From: an uncultured Coriobacteriaceae bacterium
GTDB lineage: Bacteria; Actinomycetota; Coriobacteriia; Coriobacteriales; Atopobiaceae
Direction: 5' to 3'
Assembly (NCBI GenBank): GCA_900543875.1
Contig: UQSV01000002.1
Span: forward strand, 1 to 58,304
Length of the DNA stretch: 58,304 nt
The notes under the pieces: generated by a model
Seen by the model: only the letters and a program-made list of their open reading frames with translations
Told to the model about the DNA's origin: nothing
Database searches by the model: none
Made by a program: the position numbers and the translations under genes
Shown here: positions 51,206 through 58,304 of the stretch, piece by piece
Position numbering within the stretch: position 1 is the first letter of the stretch
How the letters are laid out: every line of letters starts with the position of its first letter

Positions 51206-54200
51206 CTACTCGCTGCGCAGCGCCTCGACGGGGTCACGGCGCGAGGCGCCCACGGACGGGATGACGCCCGCGACCACCGTGAGCAGCACCGAGATGCAAA
51301 TGAGAATCACCGCGGCCGTGGGCGGCAGGCTCATGATGTTCTCGACGTTGTAGTCGGCGAGCACCCAGGCGTTCACCGGGAACGACACGAGCATCACCAC
51401 GGCGATGGCGAGCACGCCCGCGATGAGGCCCTCGATGAAGGTCTCGGCGTTGAAGACGTTGGCGATGTTGCCCTTCGAGGCGCCCATCGCGCGCAGGATG
51501 CCAATCTCCTTCTTGCGCTCGAGCACCGAGATGTAGGTGATGATGCCGATCATGATCGAGCTCACCACGAGCGAGATGCTCACGAAGGCGATGAGCACGA
51601 GCGAGATCATGTTCACGATGTCGGTGACGCTGCCCATCATGACGCCCATGTAGTCGGTATAGGAGATGGCGCGGTCGTCGTCGCCGGCGGCCTTGGCGGC
51701 GTCGTTGTAGGCGTCGATGTGGGAGAGCACGCGCTCCTTGGCCTCGAAGTCGACGGGGTAAATCTTGACGGACTGCGGGTCCTCCTCGTCGGCGTAGCCC
51801 AGCGTGGCGAGGTTGTTGTCATAGGTGAGGCGGCTCGCGTTGGCGTAGTTCGTCATGAGCGAGGTGAGGTCGTCGGCGTCCATGTTGAACTGGATGGCGC
51901 TCGCAAAGGCGCTCGCGTCGACGTGGAAGGCGTTCTGCATGCCGCTCGCGATCTGGCTCGACAGGCCGCCCATGAGCTGACCCATGCTGTTCGCGAGGCC
52001 CTGCTGCAGCTGGGCCGAGACGCTCGCCATGATGCCCTGGCTCACCTGGGCCACGAGCTGTTCCACCACGCCCTGAAGATAGGGGGCGAGGCTGTTCTGG
52101 ACGTAGTCGGCAAGGACCTTCTGGAGCCTGTCGGCGATGACGGTGCCCACGGCGGCGCGCAGCTGGGCCACGATCTGTTGGGCGCCCTCGTCGGCGGCCA
52201 CGTAGGCCGTGAAGGCGTCGGCGAGCTTCTGCGCGTCGAGGCCGGCCGAGGGGTTGGCGAGGTACTCGTTCAGCACGTCCCTGAACTGCTGCGAGTTGAG
52301 GAAGCCGTTGAGCAGCTGGTTCGCGAGCTGGCTCAGCTGCTCGAGCTGGTCGGGGTCGAGCGAGCCGTCGATGGCGCCCGAGAGGTCGGGCGCGGGTGCG
52401 TCGGCCATGATCTTCTCGACGTCGATGCCGTCGGCCACGCCCGACAGGTCAATCTGGACGTTGCCCACGTCGAGGCCCGACAGGTCGAAGCCCTGGAGGT
52501 TGAGGGCGCTCGCGTCGAAGCTGAAGGCGCGCTGCAGAGCGGCTTGGTCGACCGAGAACATGCTCGAGAGGTCCATGCCCTTCTTGCTCTCGTCCTGCAG
52601 CTCGTCGAAGGTCTTGCCGGTAAAGACGTCGACGTCGGGGTTCGCGAGCTGCTGCTGCACCACCTGCGAGCTCGCGGCGCGCGCCATGAGCTCCTCAGTG
52701 AGGCCATGGGTGTAGTTGACACCCGAGGACAGGGCGTTGGCGCTCGAGGAGCCGTTGGGCTTCACGACGCCCACGATCTTGAGGTCGAGGCCGCCTGCCA
52801 CCTGGCCCGCCATGAAGTCGGCGTCGTTGGACATGTCGGTCCAGCCGCCCGTCTCGTCATTCTTCTTGTAGGCGTCAGATGGGCTCAGGATCTTGAAGCT
52901 CGTGTTGAGGGCGTCGTCGTAGGTGAAGTCCACGGCGGTGTCGGGCGTCTCAACGTTGCCGTCGGCAGAGAGGGCGCTCGAGACCAGGTCGTTCATCTCG
53001 TCGATGTCGAGCACGCCGATGCTGTAGAGCGTGTAGTCGCTGATCTTGCCCGTCTGCGACAGCACGAGCACCGCCTCGTCGGGCGCGCTCGCCCAGCGGC
53101 CGGCCACGACGTCATACTGGGAGTCGAGCAGGTCCTGGTCGTCGATCATCTCGCTGAAGGCCGAGCCCGTGCCCATCATCGCGCCCGCCATGGCGCCGCT
53201 CGAGGCACCGCCGCCATAGGCCTGCGTCATCGAGTTGGGGCTGAGCTTCACGGGGTCCGCCCCGTCGGCGCCCGAGGTGTAGACGATCGGGCTGATGCCG
53301 TAGTCGTACTGGATGGCGCTCACGTCGTCGGAGATGCCGTCGCCGCCGGCGTCGAGCCAGGCCTTGAAGCTCGTCATGTCGTTTGACTTGACGCTCGCGA
53401 ACATGTCGCGCAGCACGGTGGCCTCGGGGATGGGCTGGGTGGCGTCGACCTGCGAGGCGTCGGTGACGTCGCCGGAGTCGTCGCCAGTGCGGGCCTCGCC
53501 CAGCATGCCCGACAGGTCGTAGCTCTGCTTGGCGATCGACAGCGGGTAACTCGACAGCGTGTCCTGCTCGACGCGGGCGATGTAGTCGTTGACGCCGTTG
53601 GAGAGCGCCAGGATCGCCGCGATGCCGATGATGCCGATCGACCCCGCAAAGGCCGTCATGAACGTGCGGCCCTTCTTGGTCATGAGGTTGTTGGCAGAGA
53701 GCGCCAGCGCCGCGAGGAAGCTCATCGAGCTGCGGCGGTGTGGCTGCTCGGAGCCCACCTCGGCCGCGGCGAGCCGCTCGCGCTCGGCGTCCGTGACGGG
53801 GCGGGTGTCGTCGACAACCTGGCCGTCCTTGATGCGCACGATGCGCGTGGCGTAGTCCTCGGCAAGCTGCGGGTTATGCGTAACCATGATCACGAGGCGG
53901 TCGCGGGCCACCTCGGCGAGCAGGTTCATGACCTGGATGCCCGTCTCGGTGTCGAGGGCGCCCGTGGGCTCGTCGGCCAGCACGATCTCGGGGTCGTTCA
54001 CGAGGGCGCGAGCGATGGCCACGCGCTGCATCTGACCGCCCGAGAGCTGCGCGGGGCGCTTGTCGACGTGATCGCCCAGGCCCACGCGCTCCAGCGCCGC
54101 GCGGACGCGTTCGCGGCGCTCGGAGCGGCTCACGCCCGCAAGGGTCAGGGCCAGCTCGACGTTCTGCAGAATCGTCTGGTGCGGGATGAGGTTGTAGCTC

Positions 54201-54469
54201 TGGAAGACGAAGCCGATGCGGTGGTTGCGGTAGGTGTCCCAGTCCGCGTCGGAGTAGTCCTTGGTCGAGACGCCGTTGACCACGATGTCGCCGGAGTCCG
54301 CGTGGTCAAAGCCGCCGAGGATGTTGAGGAATGTGGTCTTTCCCGAGCCCGAGGGGCCCAGCACCGCCACGAACTCGCTCTCGCGGAAGGTGATGGAGAC
54401 ACCGTCAAGCGCCCGCTGCACAAAGTCGCCCGTCTTGTATGACTTGCGGATGTCGCGTATCTCGATCAT
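51206..54469 (-). CDS. MacB/FtsX-type ABC transporter, ATPase and permease fused
   Basis: A 1087-aa protein. Residues 1-230 are an ATPase of the LolD/MacB class: Walker A GPSGSGKTT (38-46), signature LSGGQMQR, Walker B IVLADEPTGALD. Then a first membrane helix (AGSIGIIGIAAILALS), a very large extracytoplasmic region (~550 residues, helical, with repeated LxQGI/QLAN-type heptads) and three C-terminal FtsX helices (DIVNMISLVLIAFVSISLVV, EKKEIGILRAMGASKGNIANVFN, SVLLTVVAGVIPSVGASRRDP). This architecture occurs in Actinobacteria and Firmicutes and is linked to export or envelope stress. The substrate is unknown. It has its own promoter with a palindrome (54564-54582). Confidence 0.92.
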   Translation of the reverse strand: MIEIRDIRKSYKTGDFVQRALDGVSITFRESEFVAVLGPSGSGKTTFLNILGGFDHADSGDIVVNGVSTKDYSDADWDTYRNHRIGFVFQSYNLIPHQTILQNVELALTLAGVSRSERRERVRAALERVGLGDHVDKRPAQLSGGQMQRVAIARALVNDPEIVLADEPTGALDTETGIQVMNLLAEVARDRLVIMVTHNPQLAEDYATRIVRIKDGQVVDDTRPVTDAERERLAAAEVGSEQPHRRSSMSFLAALALSANNLMTKKGRTFMTAFAGSIGIIGIAAILALSNGVNDYIARVEQDTLSSYPLSIAKQSYDLSGMLGEARTGDDSGDVTDASQVDATQPIPEATVLRDMFASVKSNDMTSFKAWLDAGGDGISDDVSAIQYDYGISPIVYTSGADGADPVKLSPNSMTQAYGGGASSGAMAGAMMGTGSAFSEMIDDQDLLDSQYDVVAGRWASAPDEAVLVLSQTGKISDYTLYSIGVLDIDEMNDLVSSALSADGNVETPDTAVDFTYDDALNTSFKILSPSDAYKKNDETGGWTDMSNDADFMAGQVAGGLDLKIVGVVKPNGSSSANALSSGVNYTHGLTEELMARAASSQVVQQQLANPDVDVFTGKTFDELQDESKKGMDLSSMFSVDQAALQRAFSFDASALNLQGFDLSGLDVGNVQIDLSGVADGIDVEKIMADAPAPDLSGAIDGSLDPDQLEQLSQLANQLLNGFLNSQQFRDVLNEYLANPSAGLDAQKLADAFTAYVAADEGAQQIVAQLRAAVGTVIADRLQKVLADYVQNSLAPYLQGVVEQLVAQVSQGIMASVSAQLQQGLANSMGQLMGGLSSQIASGMQNAFHVDASAFASAIQFNMDADDLTSLMTNYANASRLTYDNNLATLGYADEEDPQSVKIYPVDFEAKERVLSHIDAYNDAAKAAGDDDRAISYTDYMGVMMGSVTDIVNMISLVLIAFVSISLVVSSIMIGIITYISVLERKKEIGILRAMGASKGNIANVFNAETFIEGLIAGVLAIAVVMLVSFPVNAWVLADYNVENIMSLPPTAAVILICISVLLTVVAGVIPSVGASRRDPVEALRSE

Positions 54470-54563
54470 GCGCTTCCCATCTCTGCGGCCGGCGAGCCCC
54501 TCGCCCGCCGCACGTGTCGTTTACCCGTTCGTGGCGGGCATGCCCCTGCCCACCACGGATAGA

Positions 54564-54582
54564 TACCTAATACTGTTAAGTA
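54564..54582. promoter_or_regulatory. operator-like palindrome TACCTAA-N5-TTAAGTA
   Basis: A 7-bp inverted repeat with one mismatch (TACYTAA/TTARGTA), about 95 bp upstream of the ABC gene, in the only A+T-rich part of the 54470-54713 gap. The nearest minus-strand gene is the ABC transporter. The form would suit a PadR- or TetR-type regulator, none of which is in the window. Confidence 0.5.
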
Positions 54583-54710
54583 CCTTATCCCCAAACGCAA
54601 CGCTCTGTGCCCCATCGTCAAGAAAATGGAGAAAGTCACAGATGCCTGAGAGCGTCGCTGTGCCCGCGCACGGATGAGGCGAAGAGACCGCCCCGCGGCG
54701 CCGCGCGCAC

Positions 54711-54743
54711 AAAGGAGGCCCCTCACCAGGTAGGCGAGGGGCC
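54711..54743 (-). terminator. intrinsic terminator of HAD-pth2
   Basis: Minus strand GGCCCCTCGCC-TACCT-GGTGAGGGGCC (54743-54733 with 54727-54717, one G-U pair), then TCCTTTG. It starts 7 bp past the pth2 stop. Confidence 0.75.
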
Positions 54744-54750
54744 GCAGGTG

Positions 54751-55278
54751 CTAGCGATAGAGGGGCAGCTGCCCGGTTACGGGAGCAATCAGCTCGACGT
54801 CCATGGGGGCAAAGCCCACGCAGGTCCAGCGGCTACCGCTCTCGTCGGGCGTGAGCTCGGTGCGGCAGGCGTCGCGGATGCAGAAGAAGTCGAGGCCCTC
54901 CATGAGGCCGCGGCTCTCGGCCCGGTTGACCAGCGCCGCGAGCGCCCGCTCGCCGTCGACCGCGAGCACGATCTTGGGTTCGCCCTGGCGCACCCAGGCC
55001 GCCAGCACGTCGGCGTCAACGGCCGTGCGCACGAGGCTGCCGCCAAACTCGAGGCCAATGGGGCCCGCCGCGGCGTCCGCCTCCTCGACGTAGCGCTGCG
55101 TGCCCGCCAGAAGCGGCGCCACGCTCGCGTGCGCCACCTGGGCGGCGAGCTTGCCCGCGCTCATGCCCAGCGAGCGGTCGACCACCACGTACTGCCTGAT
55201 GGTGGGCCCGCCCACGGACTCCTCGGCCGCTTCCTCGCGTGCCGCCTCGCGGCCCGGAACCAGAACCTGTGCACCCAT
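54751..55278 (-). CDS. pth2: PTH2-type peptidyl-tRNA hydrolase
   Basis: A 175-aa protein; ATG at 55278 follows GGGGAGG by 4 nt. After a ~28-residue acidic N-terminus comes IRQYVVVDRSLGMSAGKLAA then QVAHAS, the PTH2 signature (K-G-K-x-A-x-Q-x-x-H-A region, here S-A-G-K-L-A-A-Q-V-A-H-A), and the end TCVGFAPMDVELIAPVTGQL. PTH2 is the archaeal/eukaryotic type of peptidyl-tRNA hydrolase and is found in a few bacterial lineages. It would release stalled peptidyl-tRNAs. A separate bacterial Pth may exist elsewhere. It is co-transcribed with the HAD gene (10-bp gap). Confidence 0.85.
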   Translation of the reverse strand: MGAQVLVPGREAAREEAAEESVGGPTIRQYVVVDRSLGMSAGKLAAQVAHASVAPLLAGTQRYVEEADAAAGPIGLEFGGSLVRTAVDADVLAAWVRQGEPKIVLAVDGERALAALVNRAESRGLMEGLDFFCIRDACRTELTPDESGSRWTCVGFAPMDVELIAPVTGQLPLYR

Positions 55279-55288
55279 GTGCCCTCCC

Positions 55289-56089
55289 CTATCTGCGCGC
55301 CGCCTCGAGAATGCGGCGCATCTCGGCCTGAACGGCCTGCTCGGTGTTGTTGCCAATAACGCGCTCGGCCACCTGCTTGGCCGCGTAGCGGCCGTTGCCC
55401 ATCGCGATGGGGTGGCCCACCAGGCGCAGGATCTCGTAGTCGTTCATCGCATCGCCAAAGGCCATGACCTCGTCGGCGCAGATGCCCAGGTAGCCCATGA
55501 TCTGCTGGATGCCGCTCGCCTTGCTCACGCCCATCTGCATGACGTCGATCCACTTGGAGCCCGACGGCGCAAAGACGAACCAGTCGCCCAGCTCGCGCTG
55601 CAGCACGTAGGCCATGTCCATCGTGTAGGACGGGGTGTCGCAGAAGACCGACGCCTTGAGGATGTTGACCTCGGGATCGGGCACGTCAAAGACGCGCACG
55701 GCCTCGAGCAGGTCCTTGTCGATCTCACGCTCAAAGCGGTTCTCGTCGTCGAGCAGGAAGCTGCGCGTGCGGTCGAACAGGGCGATGTGCAGGCAGTCGA
55801 AGCGGTCGACCGTCTCCTTGAGCCGCTGCAGGCCAATGTGCGAGAAGACTTCGCGGTCGATGAGCTTACCCGCCACCATGACCTGGGCGCCGTTGCTCGC
55901 CACGAAGTCCATCTCATTCACCACCGGGGCAAAGAACTCGTGGAGGGTGTCGAGGCGGCGGCCCGAGCTCGCGGCGAAGTGGATGCCCGCGCAGCGCAGC
56001 TCGTGGATGAGGCCAAAGGTCTCGGGCGGAACCTGTGAGTTCTCGTCGAGCAGGGTGCCGTCCATATCCGAGGCAATGAGCTTGATCAT
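55289..56089 (-). CDS. Cof-type HAD-IIB phosphatase
   Basis: A 266-aa cytosolic phosphatase. Start MIKLIASDMDGTLLDENSQV carries the nucleophile DMDGT (Asp 8). Motif II is in AASSGRRLDTL, motif III Lys lies in APSGSKWIDVM (with K-WIDVMQMGVSKASGI typical of Cof), and motif IV VMAFGDAMNDYEILR. The C2B cap sits between motifs II and III. These enzymes dephosphorylate sugar phosphates, FMN or pyridoxal phosphate with loose specificity. It is followed by pth2 after 10 bp. Confidence 0.9.
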   Translation of the reverse strand: MIKLIASDMDGTLLDENSQVPPETFGLIHELRCAGIHFAASSGRRLDTLHEFFAPVVNEMDFVASNGAQVMVAGKLIDREVFSHIGLQRLKETVDRFDCLHIALFDRTRSFLLDDENRFEREIDKDLLEAVRVFDVPDPEVNILKASVFCDTPSYTMDMAYVLQRELGDWFVFAPSGSKWIDVMQMGVSKASGIQQIMGYLGICADEVMAFGDAMNDYEILRLVGHPIAMGNGRYAAKQVAERVIGNNTEQAVQAEMRRILEAARR

Positions 56090-56205
56090 GTGCGTCCCTT
56101 CTACGTGGAGGAAGCGTCGTGCGAGAGACATCGCGGCGTGGCGCTGGCGGGCTGTGCGGCGCCGCTCTCGGCCGCAGGCAGCGCCGGCCAGCGGCCGCGG
56201 GCGCG

Positions 56206-57468
56206 TTACCGCTGGGCCACCGCGAAGCGCGCCACGAGCTGCTCGAGCATGTCGACCGTGAGCTCGAGGCTGCGCACCGGGATGAACTCGCGCACGCCAT
56301 GGCAGTTGTACCCACCCGTGGGCAGGTTGGGGCACGGAAGGCCGCGCAGGGTCAGCTGCGAGCCATCGGTGCCGCCGCGCACGGGCACGGTCACGGGGTC
56401 AAGGCCCACGGCGCGCATCGCGACATAGGCGTTGTCGCGCAAAAAGTCCATGCCGTCCATGTGCTCGACCATGTTGCGGTACTGCTCGCGTACCTCAATC
56501 TCGATGGCGCCCTCGCCATAGCGGGCGTTGAGGAAGGCCGCGCAGTCGGCAAGCAGCTGCTTGCGGGCCTCGAACTTGGCCGAGTCGAAGTCGCGAACGA
56601 TGTAGGTGAGCGTGGCCACGCCGGCGCTGCCCGAGACCTCGATGGGATGGAAGAAGCCCTCGTAGCCCTCGGTGTGCTCGGGGCGCTCGGCCGCCGGCAG
56701 CAGCTCGTCGAACTCGCGCAGCAGCGTGATGGCGTTCACCAGCACGTTCTTGGCGCTGCCCGGATGCACCTCGACGCCGTGCGCCGTGACGGTGGCCTGC
56801 GCGGCCGAGAAGCACTCCCAGTTGAACTCGCCAAGCGTCTCGCCGTCGACCGTGTAGGCCCACGTGGCGCCAAAGTCGTCGAGGTCGAGAAGCGCCGCGC
56901 CGTGGCCAATCTCCTCGTCGGGAACAAAGGCCAGCTTGAGCGTGGGGTGGGAGAGCTCGGGGTGGGCGGCGAGGCGCGCCACGAGGGCCATGATCTCTGC
57001 CACGCCGGCCTTGTCGTCGGCGCCCAGGAGGGTGGTGCCATCGGTGCAGACGAGGTCCTGGCCCACGAGGCTCGCGAGGTCGGGGAGCTGCTTGGGCGTG
57101 GTCACCACGGCGCGGCCGTCGCGCTCGCCGTGCACGAGGTCGCCGCCCTCGTAGTGAACGATGTGGGGCGCCACGCCGCTCGCGGGCGCGTCGATGGCCG
57201 TGTCGATGTGGGCGATGAGGCCAAGCGCCGGCAGGTCCTGCGCCCCCTCGCTCGCGGGCAGGGTCGCCGTGACGTAGGCGTGCTCGGTGCAGGAAACGCC
57301 CTCGCAGCCCAGGCCCTCGAGTTCGTCGGCAAGCATGCGGGCGAGGTCGAGCTGGCAGGCGGTCGAGGGTGTCTGGTCCTCGTGGTGCGGGTCGGACTGG
57401 GTGTCGACCCTGACGTAGCGCACGAAGCGCTCGAGAACGTCGCTGGGCTTAGGGCTGTAGCTGGGCAT
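56206..57468 (-). CDS. pepT: tripeptide aminopeptidase PepT
   Basis: A 420-aa M20B metallopeptidase, usual length. Motifs are the start VLERFVRYVRVDTQSDPHHE, metal and catalytic residues in GLIAHIDTAID, GTTLLGADDKAGVAEIMAL (bridging Asp), FVPDEEIGHGA (catalytic Glu-Glu), and a final His in PTGGYNCHGVREF. Removes the N-terminal residue of tripeptides with two zinc ions in the cytosol. Together with the M18 enzyme at 23423 and the Liv transporter it indicates use of peptides and amino acids. It is 116 bp upstream of the HAD gene on the same strand. Confidence 0.95.
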   Translation of the reverse strand: MPSYSPKPSDVLERFVRYVRVDTQSDPHHEDQTPSTACQLDLARMLADELEGLGCEGVSCTEHAYVTATLPASEGAQDLPALGLIAHIDTAIDAPASGVAPHIVHYEGGDLVHGERDGRAVVTTPKQLPDLASLVGQDLVCTDGTTLLGADDKAGVAEIMALVARLAAHPELSHPTLKLAFVPDEEIGHGAALLDLDDFGATWAYTVDGETLGEFNWECFSAAQATVTAHGVEVHPGSAKNVLVNAITLLREFDELLPAAERPEHTEGYEGFFHPIEVSGSAGVATLTYIVRDFDSAKFEARKQLLADCAAFLNARYGEGAIEIEVREQYRNMVEHMDGMDFLRDNAYVAMRAVGLDPVTVPVRGGTDGSQLTLRGLPCPNLPTGGYNCHGVREFIPVRSLELTVDMLEQLVARFAVAQR

Positions 57469-57566
57469 GGTTCCTCCTTTGGGCGTGTCTTCAACACTCC
57501 TACTTTACCGCTCACCGCGGGCATCGTGATAGCCTAGGGAGCAGACACTCACGCGCGCGTACCAAA

Positions 57567-57670
57567 GGGGACGGGTCTGCTGGCATGGCATGCCTAGGCG
57601 GGCAGGCACGTCTTGGCGGCCGCGCCCGCCCGGCATGCCCAGAGGGAACGAAAGACGCGTCCCCGCGTCC
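57567..57670. repeat. GGGGACA-type palindromic repeat, copy 5 (longer form)
   Basis: Outer arms GGGGACGGGTCTG and GACGCGTCCCC; inner arms GGCATGCC (57577-57592) and GGCATGCCC. About 104 bp, longer than the other copies. It lies upstream of the last gene, in the divergent gap with pepT. Confidence 0.65.
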
Positions 57671-57701
57671 CGCCGCGCCGCGCGCAAGACAAGGAGCAAC
57701 C

Positions 57702-58304
57702 ATGGCAAAGAAAATCGTCGACGACCTGCCCGTCTCGCTCACCGAGGCAAACAAGCTCTATCTCTACCGCCTGCTGCGCGACGCGATTGGCTGCGGCCGC
57801 CAGGAGTTCATGCCGCGCGTCCTCGAGGCGCTGGAGCAGGCCGGCATCACGCCCGAGAACCTGGGCTATGCCGACGCCCCGGCCCTCTTCGCCAAGCTGG
57901 ACGACATCTGCCAGCTCACGGCCTTCAAGGGCGGCCGCTACTACGTCACCGTGAGGCAGCTGCCCGCCTGGGACGCAATGCTCGAGGCCGCCGAGAAGAG
58001 CAAGGGCCAGGCCGGCGGCAAGCCGGGCAAGCCCTGGAAGCGCAAGAAGGGCCAGATCAAGCCCGTGCGCCCCAAGGTGCGTGTGATTGAGCCGGAGCCT
58101 GAGGTCGCGTCTGAGGCCGAGCCTGAGCCTGCGGCTGCCGTTGAGCCCGAGGCCGCGGTTGAGGCCGAGCAGGCCGAGCAGCCCGCGGGCAGCGCCACGA
58201 CGGCTGCCGAGGCCACCGAGCCCGCAGCTGCCGCCGTCGAGAAGGCCGAGCAGCCCGCGGCCGCAGACGAGTCTGACGCCAACGAGCCGCAGACAGAGGC
58301 CGCA
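57702..58304 (+). CDS. unknown protein with LOTUS-like start and acidic low-complexity tail (partial)
   Basis: ATG at 57702 follows AAGGAG by 6 nt. The frame stays open for 201 codons to the right edge, so the C-terminus is missing. Residues ~1-95 are a small mixed domain (SLTEANKLYLYRLLRDAIG, FMPRVLEALEQAGITPENLG, ICQLTAFKGGRYYVTV) whose helix pattern and LGY/LL spacing recall OST-HTH/LOTUS RNA-binding domains. That is tentative. A lysine-rich segment (~108-125, GKPWKRKKGQIKP) then leads to a long Glu/Ala/Pro repeat (EPEPEVASEAEPEP and on). Confidence 0.75.
   Translation, partial: MAKKIVDDLPVSLTEANKLYLYRLLRDAIGCGRQEFMPRVLEALEQAGITPENLGYADAPALFAKLDDICQLTAFKGGRYYVTVRQLPAWDAMLEAAEKSKGQAGGKPGKPWKRKKGQIKPVRPKVRVIEPEPEVASEAEPEPAAAVEPEAAVEAEQAEQPAGSATTAAEATEPAAAAVEKAEQPAAADESDANEPQTEAA

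Noticed and set aside
51026..53386. A 786-codon plus-strand open frame overlapping the EEP gene end and antisense to the ABC transporter
   Set aside because: Low-complexity composition without any domain, no start signal, and the ABC protein on the other strand is certain.

Overview
The window is a 58.3-kb, high-G+C chromosomal stretch. Gene content and style point to a gut Actinobacterium of class Coriobacteriia (Collinsella, Enorma or Olsenella type). The evidence is a Bacillus-like ykoFEDC thiamin-precursor ECF system under a TPP riboswitch, a PTH2-type peptidyl-tRNA hydrolase, HelD, a GAAC-N4-GTTC LexA box at uvrA, GTG/TTG starts and intergenic regions full of palindromic repeats. The genus is an inference. 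I see no rRNA, transposase, integrase, phage gene or CRISPR array.

Layout. 1-2160: the start of a HisZ/HisS-like gene, a paired operator, then a lone AbiEi/DUF559-type gene (970-1953) bracketed by arrays of a 16-bp motif (ten copies in all). 2173-7378: a branched-chain amino-acid ABC operon (livFGMHJ, minus strand). 7624-10321: murJ with a YbaK/EbsC-type deacylase. 10331-17337: uvrA with its SOS box, a catabolic-type acetolactate synthase and a radical SAM enzyme. 17342-21275: ykoCDEF behind a TPP riboswitch. 21384-26015: pfkA, a 42-aa membrane peptide, an M18 aminopeptidase and a 2-hydroxyacid dehydrogenase. 26137-30273: a Dxs-like gene, an unrecognised 434-aa protein and an AEC permease. 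30274-34758: a repeat-dense segment with two SDR genes, a free-standing EIIA-Glc-type PTS protein and an alpha/beta hydrolase. 34922-37493: DUF3006 plus a ComEC-like MBL hydrolase, and initiator tRNA-fMet. 38070-42024: a sugar-catabolic cluster behind two LacI-type operators. Its first gene is a KDG-kinase fused to the tail of a fructose-PTS EIIC, followed by a class II aldolase, an RpiB/LacAB-type isomerase and two small membrane proteins. 42147-49488: a LacI regulator, a nucleoid-associated protein, a SixA-like phosphatase, HelD, a GNAT acetyltransferase and a PaaI-type thioesterase. 49489-58304: a small helical protein, a membrane-anchored EEP phosphatase, a MacB/FtsX-type ABC protein, PTH2, a HAD phosphatase, PepT, and a gene cut by the right edge.

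The strongest unexplained signals are (i) the 16-bp motif arrays flanking the AbiEi/DUF559 gene; (ii) a family of ~137-bp elements with terminal inverted repeats and a fixed internal core, at least five copies; (iii) a separate family of ~200-bp elements, three copies, whose central palindrome shows compensatory changes; and (iv) the KdgK-EIIC fusion, which looks like the scar of a deletion that removed most of a PTS operon. Family names are from recognition of motifs and overall sequence. No searches were run.
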